A stretch of 21,599 bases of DNA from FEN-1219 sp036563665 (GCA_036563665.1 DATCLY010000053.1:1-21599); one strand, 5' to 3'. Shown: positions 13,881 to 21,599, counted from the first letter of the stretch. The notes: generated from the sequence alone by a model not told the origin. Numbers and translations are program-made.

Positions 13881-15146
13881 ATGAAGGGAGCGTACCGAGC
13901 TGCGGCCTTCCTGTGGGTGCTCGCGCTCGCACCCGCGTTCGCCGCCGCGCAGACGGCGCGGCCCGAGGACGTGGGCTTGTCGTCGGAGCGTCTCGCGCGC
14001 ATCGGCGAGCTCGTGAACCGGCACATCGAGGCGGGCGACATCTCGGGCGCCGTGACGCTGGTGGCCCGTCATGGCCGCATCGCGCATCTCGAGGCGCATG
14101 GGCTCATGGACATCGCGTCGCGCAAGCCCATGACCGCGGACGCCATCTTTCGCATAGCCTCGATGTCGAAGCCCGTCGGCGCCGTCGCCATCCTCATGCT
14201 CGTCGAGGAAGGCAAGGTCAGGCTCGAGGATCCGGTCGCGCGCTTCATCCCGTCCTACCGCGAGATGCAGGTCGCCGTGCCTCGCGAGAGCCGGCCGGGG
14301 CCGGGCTTCGGCCGCCCGCCGCCGCCCCCTGGCGCGCCGCCCGAGTACTACACCGTCCCCGCGGCGCGCGACGTCACGATCCTCGACCTGCTCACGCACA
14401 CCTCGGGCGTCATGAGCGGACCGATCAGCAACGCGGCCGGCCGCGCGGCGGCGGACACGCGCCACGACGTGGGCGTGGCCTGGACCGAGCGCCTGGGCGA
14501 CGTGCCGCTCGAGTTCCAGCCGGGCACGCGCTGGGCGTACAGCGCGCTCGCGGGCTTCGACGTGCTGAGCCGCGTGGTGGAGATCGCCTCCGGGCAAACG
14601 TTCGACGAGTTCCTGCGCGAGCGCGTGTTCGAGCCGCTCGGCATGAACGACACGTCGTTCTGGCCCTCGCGCGAGCAACGCGCCCGGCTCGTGACGAGCT
14701 ACGTGGAGCGCAACGGCGAGCTCGTGCCTCGCGAGAATCCCGACTCGATGTCCGGCGAGCGGTATTTCTCCGCGGCCGGCGGGCTCATGACCACCGCCCG
14801 CGACTACGCGCAGTTCGCCATGATGCTCGCCAACGGCGGCGAGCTGAACGGGCAGCGCATCCTGAGCCGCCGGAGCGTCGAGCTCATGGGCTCGGTGTTC
14901 GTGCCCGACGCGCTCCCGGGACGCCGGCCCGGCGAAGGCTTCGGGCTCGGCGTGCGCGTCATCACCGAACCCGCCGCGCGCCGCACGTGGCTGTCGAAGG
15001 GCAGCTTCGGCTGGAGCGGCGCCTACGGCACCCACTTCTGGGTGGATGCGAAGGAAGACCTGATCGCGATCATCCTCGCGCAGACGTCCGTGCGCCCCCT
15101 GCTGGACGACTTCGAGACGATGGTCATGCAGGCCGTGGAGGACTGA
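13881..15146 (+). CDS. Exported serine hydrolase, class C beta-lactamase/esterase fold (second copy)
   Basis: 421 residues with a signal peptide ending near AFAAAQ (about residue 24). SxxK is S94-M-S-K97 in FRIASMSKPV. The tyrosine motif is Y220-S-A in RWAYSALAGFDVL, so the usual Asn is replaced. LLTHTSGVMSG is near 170-180. A Pro-rich insertion (FGRPPPPPGAPPEYY) near 143-157 precedes the Thr/His segment. It resembles the product of the gene at 3915 along its whole length (for example SSERLARIGELVNRHI against SSERLARLTETLEGYV), so they are paralogues. GGGGGAGG lies a few nt before the ATG. The next gene starts 53 nt downstream on the same strand, suggesting an operon. An esterase or D-amino peptidase role is more likely than beta-lactam resistance; the substrate is not deducible. 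Confidence 0.92.
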   Translation: MKGAYRAAAFLWVLALAPAFAAAQTARPEDVGLSSERLARIGELVNRHIEAGDISGAVTLVARHGRIAHLEAHGLMDIASRKPMTADAIFRIASMSKPVGAVAILMLVEEGKVRLEDPVARFIPSYREMQVAVPRESRPGPGFGRPPPPPGAPPEYYTVPAARDVTILDLLTHTSGVMSGPISNAAGRAAADTRHDVGVAWTERLGDVPLEFQPGTRWAYSALAGFDVLSRVVEIASGQTFDEFLRERVFEPLGMNDTSFWPSREQRARLVTSYVERNGELVPRENPDSMSGERYFSAAGGLMTTARDYAQFAMMLANGGELNGQRILSRRSVELMGSVFVPDALPGRRPGEGFGLGVRVITEPAARRTWLSKGSFGWSGAYGTHFWVDAKEDLIAIILAQTSVRPLLDDFETMVMQAVED

Positions 15147-15199
15147 GCGTCCAGCTCCTTCGGGTGCGCCCCCCGCATGCTCATCGCAGGAAGGCCGTC

Positions 15200-16819
15200 A
15201 TGAAACGTCATTCGCTCGCGGCGTGGCCGCTCGCTCTGCTCGCGCCTCTGCTCCTCGCGTCCCCTTCGCTGCTCGCGCAGCCGAGGGTGCGATTGCCGGA
15301 GCCCGGCCAGCCGCTCCGGCTCCAGGCAGGGCGCGAGCGCATCCGCGTGTCGCTCGTGACGGGCGGGCTCGCGGGCCCCTGGAGCATCGCGTTCCTGCCG
15401 GACGGCGACGCGCTGCTCGTGACGGAGAGCCCCGGGCGCCTGCGCATCGTGCGTGGCGGCAAGCTCCTGTCCGAGCCCGCGTGGCTCGCGCCTTCGCCGG
15501 CGGGCAACGACGTGCTGCACGACGTGGTCCTGCACCCCGACTTCGCGCGCAACCGCTACGTCTACGCGTCCTATACGAAGGAAGGCGAGCGCGGCCTCAC
15601 GCTCGCGATCTCCCGCGGGCGGCTCGAAGGCGACCGGCTCGTGGACGTGGGCGAGATCTTCGTGGCGGACGCCTGGGAGGAGGCGCGCAACGCCACGGCG
15701 GGCCGCATGCTGTTCGGCCCGGACGGCACGCTCTACGTCACGGTGGGCGACCGCGACCGGCTCTGCTGCAGCCCGACGGACGACGCGAGCATCCGCATGC
15801 GGGCGCAGAGCCTCGCGGACCACGTGGGCAAGACGCTGCGGCTCACGGAGGACGGCGGCGTGCCGCCGGACAATCCGTTCGTCGGACGCGCCGACGCGCG
15901 GCCCGAGATCTTCAGCTACGGGCACCGCAACGGCTACGGCCTCGCGTTCCATCCCGAGACCGGCGAGCTCTGGCAGCTCGAGATCGGGCCGATGGGCGGC
16001 GACGAGATCAATATCCTCGAGCCGGGCGCGAACTACGGCTGGCCGCTCGTCTCGATGGGCCGCAACTACTCGGGCACGCTCGTCTCCGACCAGCCGTGGT
16101 ATCGGCCCGGCATGGAGATGCCGCGCATGTTCTGGGTGCCGCAGATCAGCCCGTCGGGCATGGTGTTCTACACGGGCGACCGGTTCCCGCAGTGGAAGAA
16201 CAACCTGTTCGTCAGCGCGCTGTCGGGTCAGCAGCTGCAGCGCATCGCGTTCGGTCAGCCCGGCCAGGCCGAGCGGCGCGAGCCGTTGCTCACGGAGCTC
16301 GGCGTGCGCTTCCGCGACGTGAAGCAGGGGCCCGATGGGTATCTGTACGTGGCGACGGAGGTCCGCTACGGCAGCGGGCTCCCCGACGGCACCATCCTGC
16401 GCATCGAGCCCCGCCCGAGGCGAAGTAGGTCCGCGGCGGGGGTCGCGGCTCGAAAGCCGCTCCCACCTGGCCGCCGAACGAAGCCTGTGGGAGCGGCTTT
16501 CCAGCCGCGACTCTTACGCTCCCGGACGGAGCCCTACGCCGCGTGCTCGGACGCCGGCGTCACCTGCTCGATCAACCGCGCCAGCGCAGCGCGATCCACG
16601 GGCTTCACGAGGTGCGCATCGAACCCGGCCTGCTTCGTGCGCGCGAGGTCCTGCTCACGCCCCCAGCCGGTGAGCGCCACGATGGTCCGGGCCGGTCCCG
16701 GCTGCTCCCGCAGCCGGCGGCACACCTCGAAGCCGTCGATGCCCGGCATGCCGAGGTCGAGCAAGATCATGTCGGCCGGGAAGGATTTCGTGAGCGCGAG
16801 CGCCGACGCGCCGTCGTAG
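15200..16819 (+). CDS. PQQ-dependent sugar dehydrogenase-like beta-propeller (apparent stop loss)
   Basis: The signal peptide (1-27) is followed by a six-bladed propeller of the soluble aldose/glucose dehydrogenase (GdhB/YliI) family. Typical segments: GLAGPWSIAFLPDGDALLVT near 57-75, LFGPDGTLYVTVGDRD near 171-186, RAQSLADHVGKTLRL near 201, YGHRNGYGLAFHPETGELW near 240-258, GGDEINILEPGANYGWP near 266-282, and VKQGPDGYLYVATE near 374. The usual catalytic His (HFGGR) is replaced by ATAGR near 165-169, and the EHGPRGGDE segment reads EIGPMGGDE, so PQQ chemistry is doubtful. Homologues end just after GTILRIEP (residue about 404). Here the frame runs about 135 more codons, through a REP repeat and antisense to the kinase gene. 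A TAG at 16426-16428 lies in the next frame and would give a normal end after one inserted base. GCAGGAAGG lies 5 nt before the ATG. Confidence 0.85.
   Translation: MKRHSLAAWPLALLAPLLLASPSLLAQPRVRLPEPGQPLRLQAGRERIRVSLVTGGLAGPWSIAFLPDGDALLVTESPGRLRIVRGGKLLSEPAWLAPSPAGNDVLHDVVLHPDFARNRYVYASYTKEGERGLTLAISRGRLEGDRLVDVGEIFVADAWEEARNATAGRMLFGPDGTLYVTVGDRDRLCCSPTDDASIRMRAQSLADHVGKTLRLTEDGGVPPDNPFVGRADARPEIFSYGHRNGYGLAFHPETGELWQLEIGPMGGDEINILEPGANYGWPLVSMGRNYSGTLVSDQPWYRPGMEMPRMFWVPQISPSGMVFYTGDRFPQWKNNLFVSALSGQQLQRIAFGQPGQAERREPLLTELGVRFRDVKQGPDGYLYVATEVRYGSGLPDGTILRIEPRPRRSRSAAGVAARKPLPPGRRTKPVGAAFQPRLLRSRTEPYAACSDAGVTCSINRASAARSTGFTRCASNPACFVRARSCSRPQPVSATMVRAGPGCSRSRRHTSKPSMPGMPRSSKIMSAGKDFVSASADAPS
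16443..16510. repeat. REP-type double-hairpin element, copy 1
   Basis: A 68-bp element whose outer arms are tcgcggctcgaaagccgc and gcggctttccagccgcga, with GCTCCCAC/GTGGGAGC inside and a ~20-nt loop. The two halves are near-perfect inverted copies, and each half can also fold on its own (GCGGCT..AGCCGC), the layout of paired REP (BIME-like) elements. It sits at the convergent end of the propeller and kinase genes and could act as a bidirectional terminator. Copy 2, inverted, is at 18618. Confidence 0.8.
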
Positions 16820-18477
16820 GCGGTGACCGTCTCGTGCCCCATGAGCTCGAGCAGCCGGGCCAGCGAGTCCGCGCCGTCCGCGTTGTCGTCCACGATCATG
16901 ATGCGCTTGACCCCGGTCCGCGCCGGCTGGGCCGCCGGCGCGCCGTGCGCGGCCGCCAGCGAGGCCGCGACGGGGAGCCGCACGATGAGCTCGCTGCCAC
17001 GGCCCACGCCGGCGCTGCGCGCCTCCACGGTGCCGCCGTGCAGCTCCACGATGCGTTGCACCAGGGACAACCCTACGCCGAGGCCGCCGGCGAACCGGTT
17101 GCCGTGCCGGGGGCTCTGGTAGAACTTCTCGAAGATGCGCTCGAGCTCGTCCGAGTCGATGCCGATGCCCGTGTCGCGCACGCTCACGCGCACCCTGTCG
17201 CCTTCGCGGGCGGCCTGGACCTCGACGGTGCCGGCGCCCTCCGTGAACTTGGCCGCGTTCGTGAGCAGATTGGTGAACACCTGCGTGAGCCGAACCGGGT
17301 CGCCGTCCACGTAGATGGCTTCGTCCGGCAGCGCCACCACGAGCGTCTGCTCGCAGCGCTCGAGCATCGGCCGGCTCGCTTCGACGGCGCCGTTGATCAC
17401 GTCCGCCATCGCGACGCGTTCTTTGCGCAGCTCGAGCTTGTCGCGGGTGATGCGCGACACGTCGAGCAGATCGTCGATGAGCCGGGCGAGGTGATTCACC
17501 TGGCGCTCGATCACGTCGCGCGCCCAGGCGTGGCCGTAGGCGTCGGGATGGTGGAGCAGCTCCACGGCGTTCTTGAGCGGCGCGAGCGGGTTGCGCAGCT
17601 CGTGCGCGAGCGTGGCGATGAACTCGTCCTTCAGCCGGTCCGCCTCCTGCAACGCCTCCTCGGCACGCTTGCGCTCGCCGATGTCGAGCACGATGGCGGC
17701 CGAGTTGAGCAGCTTACCCTCCTTGTCGCGCACGAAATTGACGGCCACGTGCACCCAGGTGATGGAGCCGTCCTTGCGCACGTAGCGCTTCTCGACGTGA
17801 TAGACGCCGGCCGGGTCCTCGAGCGTTTTGCGCACGAGCTCCATGTCGGCCTCTCGGTCGTCTGGATGATCGAGATCGAAAGGCGCCATGGCGAGCAGCT
17901 CTTCGCGGCTGTAGCCCGTGATCTCGCAGTAGCGATCGTTCACCGCGATGAACCGGCCGGCGGCATTCACGCGCGCGGCGCCCACCGCCGCGCTGTCGAA
18001 GAAGCCGCGGAAGTTCGCTTCGCTCTCTTGCAACGCGGCCTGCGCGGCCGCCTGCAGCGCTTCCCGTCGGGTGATGTCCACGAGCACCGCGGTGGCGTGC
18101 GTCACCGTCCCGTGGGCGTCCAGTTGCGGCAGCACGTAGCAGAGGACGGTGCGCCGGCTGTCGTCGGGTCGGACGATGACGACTTCCGTGCCTTCGCGCG
18201 GCTTGCCGTCGCGGAGCGCGAGCGCGAGGGGCGATTCCTCGTGCGGCAGCTCCCGCCCGTCGGGTGCGAGCAGCCGAAGCGAGCCACAGAACCGCTCGCT
18301 GAAATCGTTCAACCTGGGACGCCTGCCCCAGAGGGCCGCCGCGCGCTCGTTGAAGGCCAGGATGCGTCCGTCCGCGCCGCAGGCGAACGCCGGCGCGGGC
18401 ACGCTTTCCAGCAGCGCCGAGTCCAACGGCACGCTCGCCGACGGCGGCGCGCCGGTCATGGCATCGGAATGGGGCAT
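16534..18477 (-). CDS. PAS-PAS hybrid sensor histidine kinase with C-terminal receiver
   Basis: 647 residues from the ATG at 18477, cytosolic with no membrane segment. PAS 1 at about 20-135 (ESVPAPAFACGADGRILAFN) and PAS 2 plus PAC at about 155-270 (FRGFFDSAAVGAARVNAAGR, ending VLDIGERKRAEEAL). HisKA has phospho-acceptor H292 in TLAHELRNPLAPLKNAVELL. HATPase: N-box N407 in NLLTNAAKF, DTGIGI at 435, F-box FEKFYQ, and G-box GLGVGLSL. The receiver at about 523-640 has D530/D531, phospho-acceptor D574 in LLDLGMPGIDG, T603 and K625. It probably autophosphorylates on an internal cue and passes phosphate to its own receiver; no separate response regulator or phosphotransfer protein is nearby. The open frame continues upstream to 18702, but that runs through a REP repeat. 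A further ATG at 18459 is possible. Confidence 0.94.
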   Translation of the reverse strand: MPHSDAMTGAPPSASVPLDSALLESVPAPAFACGADGRILAFNERAAALWGRRPRLNDFSERFCGSLRLLAPDGRELPHEESPLALALRDGKPREGTEVVIVRPDDSRRTVLCYVLPQLDAHGTVTHATAVLVDITRREALQAAAQAALQESEANFRGFFDSAAVGAARVNAAGRFIAVNDRYCEITGYSREELLAMAPFDLDHPDDREADMELVRKTLEDPAGVYHVEKRYVRKDGSITWVHVAVNFVRDKEGKLLNSAAIVLDIGERKRAEEALQEADRLKDEFIATLAHELRNPLAPLKNAVELLHHPDAYGHAWARDVIERQVNHLARLIDDLLDVSRITRDKLELRKERVAMADVINGAVEASRPMLERCEQTLVVALPDEAIYVDGDPVRLTQVFTNLLTNAAKFTEGAGTVEVQAAREGDRVRVSVRDTGIGIDSDELERIFEKFYQSPRHGNRFAGGLGVGLSLVQRIVELHGGTVEARSAGVGRGSELIVRLPVAASLAAAHGAPAAQPARTGVKRIMIVDDNADGADSLARLLELMGHETVTAYDGASALALTKSFPADMILLDLGMPGIDGFEVCRRLREQPGPARTIVALTGWGREQDLARTKQAGFDAHLVKPVDRAALARLIEQVTPASEHAA

Positions 18478-18617
18478 CCCCCTGTCGTCTCGCCCCTGGA
18501 AGTAGTTATGGAATGCAACGGAGCGTCGGCGGCACCATACCAACATCGGGCCGATCTTGCCATCCACGTTCGCCCGGTGCGAGCCGTGTGTCGCCATCGG
18601 GCGACAAAGCCGGGGTA

Positions 18618-18686
18618 TCGCGGCACAAAAGCCGCTCGTACAGGCTTCGTCGGGCGGTCCGGCTGGGAGCGCTTTCCCAGGCGCGA
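18618..18686. repeat. REP-type double-hairpin element, copy 2 (inverted relative to copy 1)
   Basis: The reverse complement of the element at 16443-16510 aligns here over 68-69 bp: same outer tcgcgg..gcgcga ends, shared loop sequence acaggcttcgt then cgggcgg, and shared gggagcg. Arms are less perfect than in copy 1 (for example gccgctcgtac for gccgctcccac). It lies in the 250-bp gap between the kinase start and the cytochrome gene, so the two copies bracket the kinase gene. Confidence 0.7.
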
Positions 18687-18727
18687 TTCCCGGCTCGGCC
18701 ACGGGGAAAGGCCCCCGCAGGCGTCGT

Positions 18728-19315
18728 TCAGCGGACGCTGATCCCGACCCGCTCGCGCACCGCGGGATAGAACTGGGCGAAGGTGCCGTCGAAGCCGCCG
18801 TGCTCGGTATGGCAGCGCACGCACTGGTTGCCCGCGGCCAGCATCTCGGCCGGCGACGTGGAGCGTCCGGGGAACACGAAGAACGCGCGGCCGTCGGCGA
18901 ACCGCTGCCGGTCGATCACGTGGATCTCTCGGGCCCCGAGGTCTCCTTGCACGAACCCGTTCAGCTCGGGCTCCGGCTTCTCCTGACTGTCGTAGAAGGA
19001 CAGCAGCAGCATCGTGCCGTCGGCGAACTCGCCATGCTCCATGAAGTGCGCGTAAGCGCTCGGCTCCATCTGCACCACGCCGATGCGGCCGGGGTTGCGC
19101 GGATCGAACGGCACGTCCGTGTAGTCGCCGCCGATGTTCGCGCCCACGAACACCCAGCGCTCCGCATCGGCCGGGAAGGCCAGGCGCCCGTCGACGTAGC
19201 GGGCGGCGTCCAAGGGCGCCGCGCGGCTCTGCGCCGGCGAGTTCGAGGAGGCCGCGAGCGCGGCGCAGCACGCCGCGAGCAGCGCGGGAGCGGAGCGGCG
19301 GAGGCTCGAGCGCAT
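18728..19315 (-). CDS. Cytochrome P460-like periplasmic haem protein
   Basis: 195 residues with a signal peptide (about 1-30, ending SNSPAQS). The single c-type haem motif C165-V-R-C-H169 lies near the C-terminus in GNQCVRCHTEHGGFDGTFAQ, as in the cytochrome P460 family, which in nitrifiers and methanotrophs oxidises hydroxylamine or detoxifies NO. Other family-like parts are ERWVFVGANIGGDYTD near 52-67, FMEHGEFADGTMLLLSFYDS near 91-110 and ADGRAFFVFPGRS near 140-152. Whether the Lys cross-link to haem typical of true P460 exists cannot be judged here. GGAGA lies 6 nt before the ATG. It reads in the same direction as the kinase gene but a REP element lies between them. A general haem-binding electron carrier is the alternative. 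Confidence 0.87.
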   Translation of the reverse strand: MRSSLRRSAPALLAACCAALAASSNSPAQSRAAPLDAARYVDGRLAFPADAERWVFVGANIGGDYTDVPFDPRNPGRIGVVQMEPSAYAHFMEHGEFADGTMLLLSFYDSQEKPEPELNGFVQGDLGAREIHVIDRQRFADGRAFFVFPGRSTSPAEMLAAGNQCVRCHTEHGGFDGTFAQFYPAVRERVGISVR

Positions 19316-19396
19316 GGAGTTCTCCGGCCCCCGTGTCGCGGGGGCGACCGGCGGATTTTATTCCGCGCGCCGGGAAAATGTCATCGGAACTCCGCG

Positions 19397-19777
19397 TCAA
19401 CGCACCGGGGCGTAGCGGCCTTCTTCGCGCAGGCTTTCCTCCACCGGCCGCACCTCGATGGACCCGATGCGCGCCGACGGCCACCGCGACGCGATGCGAA
19501 TGGCGTCGTTCAGATCGCGCGCCTCGATCAGAAAGATTCCGCCGAGCTGCTCCTTCGTCTCGGCGAACGGCCCGTCGGTGGTGGACAACTGCCCCTGCCG
19601 CACGCGCACGACCACGCCCGTGCGTGCGCTCTGCAGCGCCTCGGCCGCGATCAGCTGCCCGCTCTCCCGCAGCGCCTGCACGTAGTCGAGCGTTTCCCGC
19701 CGCAGGGCATCCCACTCGCTCCTCGACAGCGCATCGAGCTTCTCTTCTTCCTCGTAGGCCAGGCACAGGTATTTCAT
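19397..19777 (-). CDS. YCII/DGPF-domain protein
   Basis: 126 residues, a single YCII-related (DGPFAETKE, PhnB-like/YciI superfamily) alpha-beta domain. It has MKYLCLAYEEEEKLDALSRS at the start, TTDGPFAETKEQLGGIFLIE near 66-85, and a final WPSARIGSIEVRPVEE. Family proteins of this type are often encoded next to an ECF sigma factor, but here none is adjacent. The biochemical role is unknown. The start at 19777 is fixed by GGAG 5 nt upstream and by the conserved MKYL/MRYL beginning; a longer frame to 19861 is rejected. It is divergent from the efflux adaptor gene, with a 253-bp gap in which I found no convincing promoter or other element. Confidence 0.9.
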   Translation of the reverse strand: MKYLCLAYEEEEKLDALSRSEWDALRRETLDYVQALRESGQLIAAEALQSARTGVVVRVRQGQLSTTDGPFAETKEQLGGIFLIEARDLNDAIRIASRWPSARIGSIEVRPVEESLREEGRYAPVR

Positions 19778-20030
19778 CGCGTCTCCATCATGAGGTCCCG
19801 CCATTTGGTCGAACGACGCCCGCGTCGATCGACGGGCGCCCGCCGAGGCGAACCATCGCATACTCGCTCGGGTGGCACGCAGGGCGCGTCCCGGTCGCGG
19901 GACAGGGGGAGCGGTTCCGGGACGTCCGCGTGGCCGTCAGAAGGGCGGCGGCGCGGCGATAAGTCGAAGGCGATCAGAGCGTTATACGGGCCGTCCCGCC
20001 CTGGCATGCTGCTTGCGTGGAGGCTCGCGT

Positions 20031-21290
20031 ATGGACATTCCACGCCCCGAGAACAAGCGTAAGAAGCGGATCCGCCGCGCGTTGCTGGCGGGGGGCGGGG
20101 CCGTCGTGCTCGCCGCCGCCACGGTCGGCCTGTCGCGCCTCGAGCCGGCGGCGCCGTCGGTGCCGCGGGCCTCCGTCTGGGTGGACATCGTGCGCGAAGG
20201 CGAGATGCTGCGGCAAGTGCGCGGCCCCGGCACGCTGGTGCCGCGCGAGATCCGCTGGATCGCCTCGCAGACCGACGGCCGCGTCGAGCGCATCCTCGTG
20301 CGGCCGGGCGCCGCCGTCGAACCCGACACCGTGATCATCGAGATGTCGAACGCCGAGCTCATGCGGCAGACGGAGGAGGCCCGCTACGAGGTCGAGATGG
20401 CCAAGGCGGAGCTCGCGGAGATGGAGCTCACGCTCAAGGGCCAGCAGCTCGATCAGCGGGCCGCGCTGGCCGCCGCCGAGGTGGAATACGAGCGAGCCAG
20501 GCTCCGCGCGGAGGCGGAGCGCGAGGCGGGCAGCGTCGTCCCGGCCATCCAGTACCAGAGCTCGGTGCTGCTCGCGGAGCAGCTCGAGATCCGCATGCAG
20601 ATCGAGGAAGAGCGCCTGAAGCAGTTCCGCGAATCCATGGACGCCCAGCTCGCCGCGCCCCGGGCCCGCGTCGAGCAGGCGCGCAACGCCTACGAGCGGC
20701 GGCTCGATCAGGTGGCGGCGCTCAAGGTGCGCGCGGGCGTCTCGGGCGTGCTCCAGGCGCTCTCCGTGGAGGAGGGCCAGATCGTCGATCTCGGCCAGAG
20801 CATCGCCCGGGTGGCGCGCATCGACGACCTGCGCGCGGAGCTGCGCATCCCGGAAACCCAGGCGCGCGACGTGCAGCTCGGCCAGCGCGTCGCCGTGGAT
20901 ACGCGGCTCGATGCACGCCACGGCATCATCGAGGGACGCGTGACACGCATCGATCCCGCCGTGCAGGCGGGCACCGTGCTGGTGGACGTGGAGCTCCTCG
21001 GGCCGCTGCCGCGCGGCGCACGTCCCGACCTGTCGGTGGACGGCACGATCGAGATCGAGCGTCTGCCGCACGTCGTCTACACCGGTCGGCCGGCCTACGG
21101 GCAGCCCGACTCTACCATCAGCCTGTTCAAGCTCGTGGAGGGCGGCCGCTACGCCGTGCGCGTGCCCGTGCAGCTCGGCCGCACGTCGGTGAACGCCGTC
21201 GAGATCGTGCAGGGGCTCGCGCCCGGCGACGAGGTGATCCTTTCCGACACGTCCGCGTGGGACGACCACGACCGCATTCGACTGGATTGA
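20031..21290 (+). CDS. HlyD/MacA-family periplasmic adaptor of an ABC efflux system
   Basis: 419 residues. A charged N-terminus (ENKRKKRIRRALL) precedes one membrane anchor (about 18-34). The biotinyl-lipoyl hairpin starts near 82 (IASQTDGRVERILVRPGAAV) and is completed near 240-270 (VRAGVSGVLQALSVEEGQIV). Between them is a ~130-residue alpha-helical coiled-coil hairpin rich in Glu/Ala/Arg. Beta-barrel and membrane-proximal segments follow (RIPETQARDVQLGQRVAV, then VQGLAPGDEVILSD). It would bridge an inner-membrane ABC exporter and an outer-membrane channel. GTGGAGG lies 7 nt before the ATG. The ABC ATPase gene starts 10 nt after the stop, so they form an operon. The substrate is unknown. Confidence 0.92.
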   Translation: MDIPRPENKRKKRIRRALLAGGGAVVLAAATVGLSRLEPAAPSVPRASVWVDIVREGEMLRQVRGPGTLVPREIRWIASQTDGRVERILVRPGAAVEPDTVIIEMSNAELMRQTEEARYEVEMAKAELAEMELTLKGQQLDQRAALAAAEVEYERARLRAEAEREAGSVVPAIQYQSSVLLAEQLEIRMQIEEERLKQFRESMDAQLAAPRARVEQARNAYERRLDQVAALKVRAGVSGVLQALSVEEGQIVDLGQSIARVARIDDLRAELRIPETQARDVQLGQRVAVDTRLDARHGIIEGRVTRIDPAVQAGTVLVDVELLGPLPRGARPDLSVDGTIEIERLPHVVYTGRPAYGQPDSTISLFKLVEGGRYAVRVPVQLGRTSVNAVEIVQGLAPGDEVILSDTSAWDDHDRIRLD

Positions 21291-21300
21291 GGACCCATCG

Positions 21301-21599
21301 ATGAGCGAAGCCGTGAGCTACGAAGCCCCGAGCAGCGAGGCCGGCACGCCTCTGATCAAGCTCGAGGATCTCGCCAAGGTGTTCTACGCCGACGAGATCG
21401 AGACGCACGCGCTCTCCGGCGTTCACCTCGACATCTACGAGGGCGACTACGTGTCGATCGAGGGCCCGTCCGGGTGCGGCAAGTCCACGCTGCTGTCGAT
21501 TCTCGGGCTGCTCGACACGCCGACGGGCGGCCGCTACTGGCTGAACGGCGCGCCGGTGGAGGACCTCGACCATTCGCAACGCGCCCGCATCCGCAACAA
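21301..21599 (+). CDS. MacB/LolD-like ABC transporter ATP-binding protein (cut by window edge)
   Basis: The first ~99 residues are visible, running off the right end. The start matches the MacB/LolD class (LIKLEDLAKVFYADEIETHA, then LSGVHLDIYEGDYVSIEG). Walker A is GPSGCGKST at about 55-63, followed by LLSILGLLDTPTGGRYWLNG. An N-terminal extension of about 17 residues precedes the domain. Signature and Walker B lie outside the window. With the adaptor 10 nt upstream it should power a tripartite-type efflux or lipid/peptide export pump; a permease gene probably follows. Confidence 0.93.
   Translation, partial: MSEAVSYEAPSSEAGTPLIKLEDLAKVFYADEIETHALSGVHLDIYEGDYVSIEGPSGCGKSTLLSILGLLDTPTGGRYWLNGAPVEDLDHSQRARIRN

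Noticed and set aside
18478..18702. N-terminal extension of 75 residues on the histidine kinase
   Set aside because: The segment includes a REP repeat and has no domain-like character; the PAS domain starts soon after the ATG at 18477.
20001..20017. Near-consensus sigma54 promoter: CTGGCAT then GCTGC then TTGC, with GG and GC exactly 10 nt apart, before the efflux adaptor gene
   Set aside because: Transcription would begin about 20028, after the GTGGAGG ribosome-binding site (20017-20023) and only a few nt before the ATG, so it would exclude the site used for translation. Probably chance.

Overview
The window is very GC-rich chromosomal DNA from a Gram-negative bacterium. Evidence for this includes an MltD-type lytic transglycosylase, a TonB C-terminal domain protein, an HlyD/MacA-type periplasmic adaptor and exported serine hydrolases. 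Gene content and the paired-hairpin repeats built around GTGGGAGCGGCTTT suggest a gammaproteobacterium, perhaps near Xanthomonadales, Nevskiales or Steroidobacter. That placement is inference. No rRNA, tRNA, CRISPR array or transposase was found.

Left part (1-10309), ordinary housekeeping and envelope genes: a LysM lytic transglycosylase; a cupin_5 (DUF985) gene followed 5 nt later by a glutathione S-transferase; an exported class-C beta-lactamase-fold hydrolase; an ECF sigma factor with a 4-nt overlapping partner that joins an anti-sigma zinc finger to a bactofilin-like beta-solenoid and several membrane segments; an EamA/DMT transporter; and a Kef/CPA2 cation:proton antiporter with a cytosolic RCK domain.

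Middle part (about 10350-11860) is different: lower GC, short minus-strand genes and gene fragments (a TonB C-terminal domain protein, a GNAT fragment, a RidA-family enzyme, an unidentified fragment). They are separated by related sequences that look like integron attC sites. One of these is a near-complete ~126-bp imperfect palindrome with GTTAGGC at its end, placed 6 nt before the RidA start codon. No integrase lies in the window, so I read this as an attC cluster without an integrase (CALIN-like), partly decayed. Next to it are a DUF402 gene overlapping by ATGA with an SDR/epimerase gene that has lost its C-terminal half, and a short DUF3667-type zinc-ribbon membrane protein.

Right part (13647-21599): a second serine hydrolase, paralogous to the first, in an apparent operon with a PQQ-type sugar dehydrogenase-like beta-propeller. 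The propeller gene seems to have lost its stop by a 1-nt slip and reads into the opposite-strand gene. Then come a PAS-PAS hybrid histidine kinase bracketed by two inverted copies of a 68-bp REP-type double hairpin, a cytochrome P460-like protein, a YCII/DGPF-domain protein and, at the right edge, an efflux adaptor with the start of a MacB-like ABC ATPase.
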